This document shows positions 20,660-32,679 of a stretch of DNA of 64,000 nt, in pieces. Numbering within the stretch: position 1 is the first letter of the stretch; the number at the start of each line of letters is the position of its first letter. Source of the DNA: Sodiomyces alkalinus F11 (Eukaryota > Ascomycota > Sordariomycetes > Glomerellales > Plectosphaerellaceae); contig NW_021167083.1 of NCBI RefSeq assembly GCF_003711515.1, positions 1,995,048 through 2,059,047 of the forward strand. The letters are read 5' to 3'. The translations under genes were made by a program, and so were the position numbers. The notes below the pieces were generated by a model. That model was not told the origin of the DNA, made no database searches, and saw only the letters and a program-made list of their open reading frames with translations.

Positions 20660-22735
20660 GTCCTTAAACGAAAGTTCTTTCTACCCCCCCTTCCTACTAC
20701 TCCTAGGCCCTTAAGCGCGGAATTCCCCCCTAGATAGAATATCTACCACGACGTTACCGTAGCGGATATATAGGGGCGCCTTAAGAAGGCTAAACCCTAA
20801 GCGGTACTAGGACCCGATAGGCTTTTAGTAGGGCTCCTTAAAGTATATAAACCTCCCCTATAGTAAAGACTAAGCGCTATCTTTATAGCGTGCCTTAAAA
20901 CGGGTTATTACCAAAAAAGGTACTACGACGCTACCGTGGTAATCCTTAAGAAGGAAGGCCGGCCACCGGCCGACTATAAGATAGTAAAGGCCTAGCGACC
21001 GATATTACTCTTTAATATAATAGGTAAGGTCCTTAAGGGGATATTAGCTAACTATATCGCCGTTATAGCGGAGGAGTATGGGCTCCTGTCGGAAGGATAG
21101 ATAAGTAACCGGACCGGGCGGAGTATAGGGATAGTAGTATGAAGAGTTATAAAGGCTATAAAGGCGAGCTAGGCTTATAGCGGTAAAGTTTTAATATTTT
21201 AATTAGATATTAAAGGCGCTTTTAATATTATCCCTTACTCCTGCCTCCTTAAGGTACTTAAAAGGAAGTGATTCCCCTAATAGCTTATTACCCTAATTAG
21301 TAGCTTCCTCTAAGACTATATAGCCTAGCTACTACTTAGTAGCGAAACGGCCCCCCCGCGGTACCTCCGCGGGGGTATACTATAAGGCTCCCCGATCTCC
21401 CTTATCCTCTTTATCCTTTATATCTCCACCTTTTACGAGGAGCTAAAAAGAGTTCTTAAAATAATAATAGTAGAATTCGCTAATAACACGAATATTATCA
21501 CCTTTAGCAGGATAAATGTATGAACGCGGTATTATCTTACCGCCGTGTAGTATATTTACCTAGACTAAGAGATAGCGAGCGGACTATAGTTTAAATTAGC
21601 TAAATACGTTTATATCCCCTTCACGAAGTCACGCTAACCCTGCTTTACCCCACTCCCCCTTAGCGCTATCTTAGTGCTAGTAGCGGAGACGATAAGGTTT
21701 TTAGGCGTCTAGTTTAATGCGAAACTCGATTTCCGGCGATACGCTAAAAAGGTAAAAAGCCGACTAGCTATATAAATATACGCCGTCTTAAGGCTTAGTA
21801 TAATAGCGTAAGGGTATAGCTTCGCGGATATAAGAAGATTATACCTTAAAATAGTAAGACTAGTAGTAGCCTATTACGCCTTAGCCGTTTATAAGATAGA
21901 GGCCGGCCCCTAGTAAGGCCTTATAGCAGTATTTATAGCGATATAGAACCGGTGCCTCCGATTAGTAGCCGGAGCGTATGGGGCTATACCGGTTAAGGTC
22001 CTCGAAAAAAAGACCTTTATCACCCCTTAACCGATACCTCTTAAGCCTAAGCGCTGAAAGAATCCTCCGGATATAAGAAAAAAGGACCGAAGATAGATAA
22101 TAGCCGGAGTATACGCTATAGTAAGATCCCTAATAATACCGAATCGGTATTATAGGACCTATACCGCCCTCGCGTGGATAGTATAGCTTACCGCCCTAAT
22201 AATCTAGGCCGGAACCTTACCCCCGCGGAAAGCCCTTATAAGGGAATAGGGTTAAGCCTAAGCCGAAGTATAGCGGCCTTATACCTATACCGTAGTAGTA
22301 CTAAGCCGCGCCTCGATATAACGCTCCCTCCGGAAATATAGACGGCTCCTTAAAGTATAAAGCTTTATACTTACCTAGATTAGATTAGAAAAACTAGGCC
22401 TATAAGTATTCCTAGCTAAAATAAGTGTACTAGGCTTCCTATTACCGCGGTGCTTTTCCGGGGACGGAGGGGCGGAAACGGCGGAGTATATAGTACTCTA
22501 ATACTAGGAGGTAACCGAGGAGGACCGTAAGGACCTTTTCGGTACTATAAGGAGGCTATTTATAACTAGAGGAGACTTATACGATATACTAGAACGCGAT
22601 ACCGAGGCCGGGGTAATTATAAGGTGGTTCCTATAATGGAAGAGGCTAAGGACTTTCGCCTCGCCCTCGAAGTTATAAAGGCCTACGAAAATACCCGGGA
22701 TACAATAGCGGGACCGGATTAGGGATAAGGCGGTA
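20660..22735 (+). pseudogene. LINE-a a2 ORF2 remnant (reverse transcriptase and C-terminal zinc motif)
   Basis: It reads RPILLFNIIGKVLKG near 21000, a GSPISLILFILYIST segment near 21390-21430, and FANNTNIITF near 21477, which replaces the FADDTN catalytic motif; its first Asp has become Asn. A C-terminal LPRCFSGDGGAE...EYIVL segment near 22440-22500 replaces the usual Cys/His motif. I saw no clear RNase H, unlike LINE-b. The protein is dead. Confidence 0.65.
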
Positions 22736-24408
22736 CAATAACTAATTAATTATTAGAATAAAGGCCTTATAAGCCGGGACCCCGGCGGTATCGATATAGT
22801 GTTATTATAGCACCGATTAGTTCTTATCGTCCTTACCTCCCTTAAAGGCACTAATACTACTTTTAACGTACTTAAGGCCCTGCTAAGCCTAGTTAGCTAG
22901 CTAATACCGCTAAGGAGCTATAGCGGGACTAAGGGGGAGCTACTTATAAGGTATTCTAAGATTAGATCTATATTACCCTCTAAGCGTCTTATCTAATAAG
23001 ATAACTCCTATACCTTTACTAACGCGGTGCCGCTATAACCGTGACCGGAAGGTAACGCCCGGTTTAGGGCCCGGCTAAAAGACCGGGACGCTATCCCTAA
23101 GCGCTCCTTAGCCTATAACTTATTAGTATAGAACCACTATAGTACTGAAGGGGGATACCTATAATAGTGATACTAGCGCTATTAGCGGCCTTTACCGCTA
23201 TATATACCTAGTAAATATCTATAAGGCGCTATTACTGCTTTTTAGTAGCGGAGGGGACCTATTAAGCTATTAGCTATAGCCACCTTAATGTATATACGGT
23301 ATTATTATATTACCGAGTCGACTTATATCCGTATATAGACGGCGACTATTAGTATACTAATACTAGGCTATACTTATTCCCGTAGTGTGAGCGTAAGCTT
23401 TTACGTTATCGGGGTAAGTGCCTAAACGCTTACTATAACAAATATAACTACCCTATATTAGCACTACGATACTACCCTAACGCTACTAAGGGCTATATAC
23501 TGTATAATATAAGCTATACTATACTTATAGCGGCGGTTATTATTAGTAGTATTAATATTATTAGGAGATAGTATCTACGATTATTAGCACGCTACTACTA
23601 AGGTACTATTACGCTATAAAGAGAACTTATATTATACTATTATTATAGATTACTTATTTATATATATAAATCGATACTATACTACTTAGGTAACCCTATA
23701 TTACGACGCTACCGCGATACTACCCGTAAAACACTTAGAGTAAAACTATAATAGGAATATGACGAGAAACCTAAAGGGGTTTATTAGTTAGTATAGGCCG
23801 TAACGATAAACCTATAGGACTATAAGCGGGAATTTATTAGGAGGAAAACCTATAATAAACTTATTAGTGTTATAGGAGGAAAAGGGAGGATTAAGGTATA
23901 AAGGCCTCGGGGGATATTAACTATCTAATTCTTATAATAGGGTAAGGCTCTATTCCCCCTAGTTACCGCCGGATATAGCAGGAACCTACTTAGGGGAGGC
24001 AGGAGGCGCTTATCTCCTTACTTTTTGTATTTACTAAATAGAAGGAATAAAGGCATGATTCTTAAGTGATATAGGGAGACCGAGGCTAGAGAGCCGTAGC
24101 TACCGTATAGCGGAAGCGCGGTAATACCCCCTTAGCCTCCGCTCTACTAATAGAGATTAGCTTAGGCTAACTTTCTTAACCACTAGCCTGCTATACTTCC
24201 TGTTAGCTATTAGCCTAGAGGTAAGATCTAGATACGTAATAAGGAATAACCGGGGCTATATTAGCCCCGTAGCAGCACCTCTCTACCTAAGGAAGTGTAT
24301 AGAGGTTTTCCCCGGATTTTACCGAGGTTTTCCCCTCTATAGCCACCCGAGAAGGACTGTATAGCCTAGGAAGGCTCCTATAGATTAGTCAGGATAGCGG
24401 AGTAAGAT

Positions 24409-24430
24409 CGATAATAATAATAATAATAAT
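24409..24430 (+). repeat. LINE-a 3' tail, (ATA)n
   Basis: GATCGATAATAATAATAAT ends copy a2. The same tail, inverted, ends copy a3 at 34628-34654. A trinucleotide tail in two copies defines the LINE-a 3' end. Confidence 0.8.
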
Positions 24431-24802
24431 ATACAACCCATTTTATATATACCGTATATATTATATAGAAAACCATGGGTAATATTATAACTAACTTAAT
24501 CTTAATACTTAATCTTAATACTTTAATATTAATACTTAGCTTAGGGTTATAGGGTTAATAATAGGTTATTTTATATGAAATATCCTATAAGATATTATAG
24601 CTTATTATTATAGTATCTTATACCGTTAGATTTAGAGTTATAGTATAGAAATTAATATATTAAGGTTTACTTATAATATTACCTGTGATTTTCTATAATA
24701 TATATATATATATATAATAGGTGCGGCATATATGTATATTATCGGCGGCGTTATGGCCCCACTGAAATGTCACTTGTGAGGTCTCGATATTGAAACGTGA
24801 GG
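24431..24802. other. Gene-free AT-rich spacer grading into unmutated flank
   Basis: 24431-24720 is extremely AT-rich, with TAATCTTAATACTTAATCTT-type direct repeats near 24495-24530 and a (TA)n run near 24700-24715. From about 24735, CA and TG reappear (TATGGCCCCACTGAAATGTC), indicating host sequence not touched by RIP. This host flank was contiguous with 31105 before Copia-II inserted. No gene is visible. Confidence 0.6.
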
Positions 24803-24807
24803 TCTCC
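24803..24807. repeat. Copia-II left TSD (TCTCC)
   Basis: TCTCC directly precedes the 5' LTR and is repeated exactly at 31100-31104 after the 3' LTR. It is a perfect 5 bp duplication. Confidence 0.95.
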
Positions 24808-25081
24808 TGTCGTATGGGCCGGACCACGACGTGGTCTATAGGGGATCCAGGGGGGATCCACTCCCTGACTAAGGGCTTCGGGCCTCGGGCATCAGGATAT
24901 AACAGGGGCGGATACCGGAAAAGACCGGATAGGATCCAAATAATATAGTACCTATAATAGAGTCTTCACCACATAAATTAAGGGTATAAGAGACTTATAT
25001 AGATATAACTTAATATAATATATATATATAAGATTTCTGCTCTACTAAGTTAATTATCTAAGTGCTATTTAACGTGCGATA
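24808..25081 (+). repeat. Copia-II 5' LTR
   Basis: It starts TGTCGTATGGGCCGGACCAC and ends TAACGTGCGATA. Its first third keeps CA/TG (CATCAGGATATAACAGG), while the last third is converted to TATATATA-like sequence. The 3' LTR shows the opposite gradient. Confidence 0.95.
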
Positions 25082-25289
25082 GTTATAAGCCCGGTTTATA
25101 ACACCTAAACGATAGATATTAGTAAGGCTACCCCTATTCTACTATAAAAGTAATTACGTTTATATAAGTATTCTTAAATAACTACTATTAACCTAATTAG
25201 AGTAATTAAGCGATTAATTAAGCTACCGACCTACCTATTAATTAATTAATTAACCGATAAGTAAGTAAAGATATCTTCTAATACATCTA

Positions 25290-26720
25290 ACGCCGAATAG
25301 AAGGCGGCCGCTATTACCCTTATTAACTAGAGGGATTAGGTAATATAGGAGCGCGCTATACGCGGTAAATCTGCCTTCTACTAGAAAAACTATCTCGATA
25401 TAAAGCTAAGCGATAAGGAGGCCGATACTTACCTGCTTCTTAAGCCTACGCTACCTAATATCCGTAAATATAAAGCCCTCGCCGTGGACCCCGACGCGGA
25501 GGAGGCTATAGCTACCTTATCTTCCACGATCACGGCTACTCCGTCTTTTACTATCACGCTAAAGGGCGATAAGGCCACGGATACCACGGACGCCGTAACC
25601 ACGACTACCACGGCCGGTGCTATAATAGCTATAGCCGCCGGTAAGAGGAAGACGGCCGCTCGCCGGAAGGTTACGGCCGTAATAAAAGAACTACTGATAA
25701 GGACGCCTACGTCTATTAACGACCTCTTTAAAAAGGGGTATACGCGCTACCTATAAGATTACCGCGTATACTGCGAGGAAAAGGCGGACTATAACGCGTA
25801 GTAGAAGGAGTTTAATAAGGTACGCTTATATATCGAAGGAACCGTCTATATTACATTATATAACCTCCTCGTATACTTATAGGATAATAATATAAATAAC
25901 CTATAAGCTTAGATTACCCTCCTATATGCGTATATAGGACCGATACCTATAAACCTCCGTAAGGACGCCTTAGTCCTATACCGGCGATACACTACGCTTA
26001 TAAAGGCTATACCTAAGGATATAAACGCCTAGGTAGTAAGCTAGAAAATAGCGATAATATACCATAAATATATTGGCGTTTTAGAGCTATTAAGCGCGGA
26101 CTATTAGGCGGAAGACGCGTTAAAAGCTATTAGACCTATTACCTAGGAATAGAGTAATAATTACCTAGTTAATAACTACGATAAGATTACGGAAAACAAG
26201 CTAACGATTAATAACTTCGTAAAGGCTTTAAGGGCGGTTCTTAGTAATATAAAGAGCCTATAATCCTCTACTATAAAGCCTAGAGTCGGGAGAGGCACCT
26301 TTAATACCCTTAGAAATCTCCCCGATACTAAGGATACTACTAATAATAAAGATAATAAGAAGCGTCCTCGTAGCGATATATCCGTAAAGGCTATCCCTCC
26401 TCGTTATAGGAGGCCCTATAAGATATATAAGAACCCTTATACTACCGCCGCCTATTAGTAGGTAAGGCCGGATATACGCTCTTATACCTAGCGCGGCCGG
26501 GAAGATATTACGAAGGTTATAGAAAAGAAGATACGTAATTATAGCTTTAAAAGCCGCGTGGATACCGCGATATAGAAGAGGCGGGAATGAATAGCTACTA
26601 CCGCTAATAAGATAGAGGAAGTCCAGGAAGATTAACTCTATAATACTACGCCTACTACTATAATAGTTTATAAAGACCTGTCCGTTACCGCGACGGGACT
26701 AGGAGCCCACCTAACCTAAG
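25290..26720 (+). pseudogene. Copia-II gag remnant
   Basis: A 90-codon stretch at 25484-25756 is fully open (MDPDAEEAIATLSSTITATP...) and Thr/Ala-rich. The same frame continues after it for roughly 230 codons, interrupted only by TAG/TAA. Recognisable pieces include NNYLVNNYDKITENKLTINN near 26155-26215 and a basic NKKRPRSDI near 26350. A terminal segment near 26400-26455 has Tyr spaced like the Cys of a zinc knuckle. It is the capsid and nucleocapsid precursor of the element, inactivated by Gln-to-stop changes. Confidence 0.65.
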
Positions 26721-26809
26721 GGGTAGCGTATTATCGTACGACGACACTATTAAGATTATAATAAGAATAGGGGGTATCCCTTTCTATTAATTAAGCTAGA
26801 GCGCTATTA

Positions 26810-29800
26810 TACTACGGATCCTAGATTTAGGATCGTTAATCTATATCTTTAATAATCAAGGCCGTTTTACGGCTATTAGACTACCCACGGATACTTTATC
26901 TTTATCCTTTTAGGTGGGTACTTATAAGGCTTTTATCCTCGGATACAGAGACGTTAAGCTATATATATGATCCCTATTAGGCACGAAGAGGCTACTACGC
27001 CTCCGTGATATCGTATACTATAAGGAATTTATTATTAATATCGTCTTAGAATACTAGCTACGCCTATAAGGTTACCGCTAGGATACCGTAAACGATACTA
27101 TTATTAGCTCCGCCGACGACCGGCCTATCTATAAGCTACTAGATATCCACGGCTAGTATATAATCGAGCGCGTGGAAGCCACGGCCGCTACGGCGTTCGC
27201 GGTCTTAGTAAGGCACCCGCGCGATAACCGGTAGGGGAGATTATAATAACCGCGGTAACCGTAGAAGACTACGGTATAACGGTGGCACGAACGCCTTAGC
27301 GATTATAGCACCGATACTCTCGCGAAGATCGTCGATGCTACTTAGGGGGTAAAGATAAAGGGACCTTATATAACGGACTGTAACGCGTATAGGTAATCGT
27401 AAGTGCGTACGTAGATCCGGCGGATATTATCCTTGTACCCATTAAAGCCCGGAGAGGCCCTAGCTATTAACTTTTATAATCTAGAAGAGGCGGAGTTATT
27501 AGCGGGCGGCCTGTATAAGTCTATTATATTCGTTATAGAGGTGTATATAGGTTATACGTGGGATTACTACTTGTAGAAGAGAGACTAAGGCTTTATCCTG
27601 CACGCGTTAAAAGACGTTTTTACCCTGCTTAAGATCTAATTCGACGTCCGGCTATATATCCTATAAGCCGATTCCAAGATATTTTAGTACCTAGAAGTCG
27701 TTGCTTTCCTCGCTGCTAAGGGGGTAGAAGGCTAGCCGTTAGTATTATATTTATAGGATTAAAACGGCGTTATAGAATGGATTAAAGGTATCGTTAAGAG
27801 CAGGGCGAGGGCTATATGGATTAGAGCTAATCTGCTTATATTTATCTAGCCTAAGATCTTTAAGACTACTATGTATCTATATAACAGGATGCTATAATAT
27901 AATAACGACTAGCGAACGCTATACGAAGGCCTACGCGGCCGTTAACCTAACCTTACGTACCTATAAGCTTACGGCTATAAAGCCTTTATAGAAATGCGCG
28001 ATACCTAAGCTAAAAGGAACCGCCTATAAAGGCTAGAACCGAAGGTATAGATCGGTTATTATATCGGATACTAATCCTTAAATAGCTTCCGTATTTAGCT
28101 ACTATATCTAACGGATATTATTACTATAAGAGATATAGTCTTTAACGAAGACAAGATATTCAACAGCAGGATTAAAACGCTATAAGCTATAGCTTCCCCT
28201 AAGGAAATCGGGGAACGCCTATAATCTATCCGTATTACCTAATCTAATAAGACCGCGAATAGGCTGCTATTAAGGGGTATAGCCGTAGACGTATTAGATC
28301 TTAAGTCGGAAGACTCTAACGCTACCGCTATTACTACGGGTAAAGGCGACGCTACCGCTATTACTACGGATAAAGGTAAGGCCGTCGCTATTACTGCGAG
28401 ACAGGCCACTACTATTACTATAGACTATATCACCGCTATTACTACGCGTACCGTTATTACTACAGACACTGCTATTATTATAGACGAAGACTATACTACC
28501 GCTATTACTACTGAAAAGGCTACCGCTATTACTACGGACACTTCACGGTTTACCACTATAAGGTTTAAACCGTTTCCCACGCCTCTAATATCCTCGGAAG
28601 ATCCCGCGCGCGCGTTCCTTATAGCGTTAGCGGTGGTTAGGGGCGCTAAGGTAGAAGAATATGATAACTACTAACGGATAGCTATAGATACCGCTAAGGG
28701 GTGCCTATCGGCCGTACGCCCGTCGGCCGCGCGCCTATCTACAGCGAGAACTATCGTAAGCCTATACACGACTAAGAAGGTGTAGAATAATAATACCTAG
28801 AAGGCGTTCTTTAACGCTAGAAGGACTTATAACCCTATACGCGGGAGGAAGTAAGCTATTAATAACGGCGACATTATCGGCGCTAGTACTATAGATCCCT
28901 CTCCCTCTAACGCCTCCTTATCGTGTCTAACCCGCGAGGATCTCCCGCCTCCGCTAAACCACTACCGTGATATACATTTATACTCGTTACGGGAGCGGTA
29001 GTTATAGGCCGAGGGGGAATACCTTAAAGGCTACTAATAAATAGGCTACTAGTAGGAGGTAAGCGGTAATTAGGCTAATAAGCATTAAGTCCTCGCCTAT
29101 AAATACGTATATATATATAAATTTAATAAGGAGGGTACCCTCCTTAAGTATAAGGTACGCCTTATAGTATAAGGGGATTAATAAAACCGGTTAGAGACTA
29201 AAAATAACTACGTCGCTATACTAATATCACGGTTATTCCGTATACTAATAGCGATCGCCGCCCGATTTAATCTAGAGATAAGGTAATTCGATACCGTTAA
29301 CGCGTTCGTTAACGATAGCCTTAAAGAAGAGGTATTTATAAAGATACCGTAACGCTACGAGGTACTAGGTAAGGTCCTACTACTACGGAAAGCCCTCTTC
29401 GGTCTAAGGGTATCGCTACTACTATAGTAAGAGCAACTTAGCGGTACGCTATAGAAGATAGGATTTACGGCCGTGCCTAATAACCCCTATATTATAATCC
29501 GTGACGGTTTAATCCTATTCTTCTACGTCGACGATATCGGACTTATATATTATAAAGACCGTAAGATTAACGCCAATAACCTTAAGGCCGCCCTTAAGCG
29601 GAGCTATAGGCTATTAGGTGGCGAAGAAATCCGTTAGTTCCTAGGAATTAAGGTCCTGAGGGATAGAGCCACCCGTAGGTTATAGCTATTATAATCCTCC
29701 TACGTGGAGAAGATCGTGGTTAAATACTACGTAGATATACTCGACCGAAAACCACTAAAGGTCCTATTATCTATACAGCCGTTAATACTACGCGACGGTA

Positions 29801-30480
29801 TACGCGCGTCGATTCCTGAGGTCTATTAGTATTAGGGTATAATTAGTTCTATCTTGTATATCGCTATTATAATAATACCCGATATCGCGTTCGCCCATTT
29901 AAAACTTTCCTAATATAACGTTAACCCCTCCTCTAATTACCTTAAGAGGGCTTAATAAATACTGCTATTCTTATACTATATAAGGTATTATTACCTAGAA
30001 TTCGGTGGGGATAGACTCTTCCTAACCGTAAACGACACGTCCTTCGGGGATAATCTAGACCGTAAGAGTTTATAAGGATATACGATAAAGCTCTTCAGTA
30101 GTACCGTTAACTAAAAGGCGGGTAAGTAAATAACGGTCACGACATCGTTAATAGAATCAGAACTGCTCGCTCTTATAAAGGCCGTTAAGGAGATATTATT
30201 CGTTAGTCGGATATTAAGGGATTTAGAACTTCGATTATATTAATAATAGCTATAGCTATACTACGATAATTAGTAGACTATTAACCTCGTTAATAAGAAG
30301 GCATAACGCCTACGGATAAGGCTACGGCATGTCGATATATATAACTAGTAGGCGCGCTAGTTAGTATAATAAGGTCTTTTTAAGGTAATATACGTTAACA
30401 CAAAGGAGATAATCGCGGACGGTTTAATAAAAGCACTACTAGAGGCAGGGATTAAAAGACTATAGTAATAGCTTAATTTA
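26810..30480 (+). pseudogene. Copia-II pol remnant (protease, integrase, RT, RNase H)
   Basis: The protease lies near 26820: LDLGSLIYIFNNQGRF, where LDLGS replaces the LD(S)GS catalytic site. The integrase runs about 27190-28210, followed by an Ala/Thr-rich repeat linker (28318-28545). RT has FYVDDIGL near 29520 with both Asp intact. RNase H has the segment YTIKLFSSTVN near 30080 and SLIESELLALIKAVKE near 30147-30200, with the catalytic Glu kept. The frame fades out near 30480. Stops are TAG/TAA at Gln positions with few true shifts, so the family should be easy to rebuild computationally from other copies. Confidence 0.75.
28318..28545 (+). repeat. In-frame minisatellite, (GCTACCGCTATTACTACGGA)n-like
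   Basis: At least eight degenerate units of about 24-36 bp share GCTA(C)CGCTATTACTACG. They encode ATAITT(D/G)KG-type repeats. The array sits between the integrase and the RT, as a flexible linker that can change length. Confidence 0.8.
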
Positions 30481-30818
30481 ACGGATTAAAAGGATTGTAT
30501 CGAGTAGTCGAAATAACTGTACGAAGAGATTAAACACGCTAAAGCCGTAGCTAAAGCTATGGCCATAACGATAACGACGGCCCCTAAGAGCGTAGTAGAT
30601 CCGATAGATATAGATCCGATTAAGTAGATCCGGCTAATCATGATCGAGGAACTAATTAAGATAGAATTAAATTAAACGGTTAAATAGAGCGGATTTAGAT
30701 CCTTTTTACGAGGGCGTTTTTCCCTTAACTATTAATTTTATAATGAAAAAGCTAAGAGCGTTTAGTTTAAACCGAAGCCTCTGATTAGTTAGCTAATCTG
30801 GGAAGACCCACCTTAACT

Positions 30819-30827
30819 AAGGGGGTA
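30819..30827 (+). other. Copia-II polypurine tract
   Basis: AAGGGGGTA lies directly before the 3' LTR, the expected primer site for plus-strand synthesis. Confidence 0.65.
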
Positions 30828-31099
30828 TATCGTATAGGCAGGACCACGACGTGGTCTATAGGGGATTTAGGGGGGATCTACTCCCTAACTAAGGGCTTCG
30901 GGCCTCGGGTATCAGGATATAATAGGGGCGGATACCGGAAAAGACCGGATAGGATCTAAATGATATAGTACCATAACAGAGTCTTTACCACCTAAATTAA
31001 GGGTATGAGAGACTCACACAGATGTAACTTGACATAATACACACACACGAGATTTCTGCTCTACTAAGTTGATCACAAAGTGCTATTTGACGTGCGACA
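30828..31099 (+). repeat. Copia-II 3' LTR
   Basis: It starts TATCGTATAGGCAGGACCAC and ends GACGTGCGACA. The last 100 bp keep many CA/TG sites, including ATACACACACACGAG, where the 5' LTR has TATATATATATAAGAT. The boundary between RIP-damaged and undamaged DNA therefore falls inside this LTR. Confidence 0.95.
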
Positions 31100-31104
31100 T
31101 CTCC
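31100..31104. repeat. Copia-II right TSD (TCTCC)
   Basis: An exact copy of 24803-24807. Confidence 0.95.
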
Positions 31105-31497
31105 CTATTGAGTCCCTTAGGTATCTTCTGCTGCAGGACGAAAGCGGTTGGTCGACTCCCAGCTTCATTTCATAGGCTGCTTAGTCACTTTCATCTTCCG
31201 ACAGGTCCGGCTCGCCACTTGGGAAAAATGTCGTCCGTTTAATAAGGTAGGCAGGTTTTCGAACCTTCCCAATACTTCATGGCGCGACAGCCTCCTATTC
31301 AACCTAAGGTAACTACCACACGCTCCTTTTAATTGTGCGACCTCTTACACTTAAATATTACTGGGATCGGACGAATTCTTTTCCTTCTATTTACTCCTCC
31401 TAGTCCAGCCTTTTAATACCGAAGTTACATCCGCTCTCTTCTTCGCGTTCGCCAGCCTAAACCAAGAAGTGTTTCTTATACATATCGTCGTTCGTGG
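31105..31497 (+). promoter_or_regulatory. SUR2 upstream region (promoter and 5' UTR)
   Basis: 393 bp of unmutated sequence separate the Copia-II TSD from the start codon. A pyrimidine-rich stretch at 31376-31410 (TTCTTTTCCTTCTATTTACT) resembles the CT-rich tracts often found near fungal transcription starts. No TATA box or specific factor site can be defended. Confidence 0.4.
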
Positions 31498-32679
31498 ATG
31501 GCAATCCAGACGATGGCATCCGTGGCCATGATCTCGACCAACTCGTCTTCGTCCACAGCCGAGCTCCCGCCGCTGCCCTCTTTTTTTCTTGCGCCGATAC
31601 CCGACCTCGTCCCTGGGATTCCCGATGCCTACCTTTTCCCCATTCTTCCCATCGCCATTTACTGGATTGTCTCCATGGTCTTTCATGTCATCGATGTGTA
31701 TGACATTTGGCCCCAATACCGCCTGCATACGCCAGAGGAGATCACGAAGCGAAATCATGTATCCCGTTACGAAGTTGCTCGCGACGTCGTCATCCAACAG
31801 ATTATTCAGATTGCTATGTCTCTCTTCCTCGACGCAACCGAGGAGAGACAGATGATTGGCAAGGAGGACTACGATGTTGCCGTCTGGGCTACGAGAATAC
31901 GCGTTGCTCAACGTGCCCTTCCAGCCGTCCTCGGGTTGCTGGGTCTCAATGCAGCCGCTATTTCCAAGAACATGGCCGCCTCCCATCCACTCATTGCAGG
32001 CGCACTAGCCGGCGGGCACTATCCGTTTCTTACCACGACCTCTCTACATGGATCGAGTCCTGTTCCTGTCTTCGCTCCCTGGGAGATGCGGATGGCAAAA
32101 ACCATCCACTGGGTACTGGTGCCAGGACTTCAGCTTTTTGCGGCAACCGCGATTTTGGATACATGGCAATATTTCCTCCACCGTTTGATGCATGTCAACA
32201 AGTGGTTGTACAGTAAGTGCAGTCGCGAGTTCTTGCCCCACGGCACCGTGACCGACCAGGACTAACTGGGTGTACTAGCCACTTTCCACTCTCGACATCA
32301 TCGACTTTACGTGCCATACGCATACGGGGCTCTTTACAACCATCCCGTTGAGGGTTTCCTCCTCGATACCTTGGGAGCAGGGCTCGCGTACAAGGCAACT
32401 GGAATGACCCAGAGACTCGGGGTTTTGTTCTTTTGTCTGTCCACTGTCAAGACTGTGGATGACCACTGCGGATATTCTCTTCCTTGGGACCCCCTTCAAC
32501 ACTTGACGAGCAACAATGCCGCTTACCACGACATTCACCACCAAACCTGGGGGATCAAAACGAACTTTTCTCAGCCTTTTTTTACTTTCTGGGACAAGGT
32601 CTTGAATACTAGGTACCGGGGCCGCAGGGCAGACACCCTCAAGGAGAAGAGAAGGGCTGTCACAACCAAATCGGAGTAG
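31498..32679 (+). CDS. SUR2: Sphinganine C4-hydroxylase (SUR2/SYR2-type fatty acid hydroxylase), 2 exons
   Basis: Exons 31498-32212 and 32279-32679 give 371 residues. Family knowledge: these di-iron ER membrane enzymes hydroxylate C4 of sphinganine or dihydroceramide to give phytosphingosine, using O2 and electrons from cytochrome b5. Seen here are the histidine boxes H228RLMH232, H242SRHH246 and H322DIHH326, plus DDH301 in the usual place between boxes two and three. Hydrophobic segments lie at about 45-65, 139-155 and 204-221. The second box is built across the intron: exon 1 ends NKWLY and exon 2 continues TTFHSRHHRLY, which confirms the splice. Length is normal for fungal SUR2. ATG at 31498 is the first in frame; Met6 (31513) and Met11 (31528) are alternatives. 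The frame is intact, with normal CA/TG content, between RIP-mutated blocks. Whether it is the sole genomic copy or a paralogue cannot be told here. Confidence 0.93.
32213..32278 (+). other. SUR2 intron (66 bp)
   Basis: It has a GTAAGT donor, an ACTAAC branch-like site at 32261-32266 and a TACTAG acceptor. Without removal, the first frame runs to a stop at 32265 and the second and third histidine boxes are lost. Size and signals are typical of filamentous ascomycete introns. Confidence 0.93.

Larger units (their letters stand above)
20605..24430 (+). mobile_element. LINE-a copy a2, 5'-truncated
   Basis: It aligns with 60620-64000 of copy a4 and continues 3' to a simple-repeat tail, (ATA)n, at 24409-24430. 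It begins inside the segment between endonuclease and RT, right after the A-tail of LINE-b b3. The last ~1.3 kb (about 23140-24408) is long, GC-variable and non-coding: a long 3' UTR with several short inverted repeats such as TAGTAGCGGAG. It is heavily RIP-mutated, with very few CA or TG dinucleotides. Confidence 0.85.
24808..31099 (+). mobile_element. Copia-II copy 2, complete Ty1/Copia element (6292 bp)
   Basis: LTRs of 274 and 272 bp with TGTCG...CGACA termini and a perfect TCTCC TSD enclose gag and pol in Copia order. The interior is heavily RIP-mutated, with mostly TAG/TAA at Gln sites. The 3' LTR ends 398 bp upstream of the SUR2 start codon, so the element lies in the promoter-side flank of that gene, in the same orientation. 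A second, broken copy is at 3036-3552. Confidence 0.95.

Noticed and set aside
24410..24480. A short trinucleotide run considered as a centromeric or telomeric repeat
   Set aside because: It is the (ATA)n tail of LINE-a, found also at 34628-34654. No TTAGGG arrays were seen.
28318..28545. Considered as a host surface-protein tandem repeat gene
   Set aside because: It lies inside the Copia-II pol between integrase and RT, in the same frame context and between that element's LTRs.
31387..31986. 199-codon frame on the minus strand across the SUR2 promoter and exon 1
   Set aside because: It overlaps SUR2 exon 1 in antisense, has no recognisable domain, and the SUR2 frame has family motifs and a valid intron.
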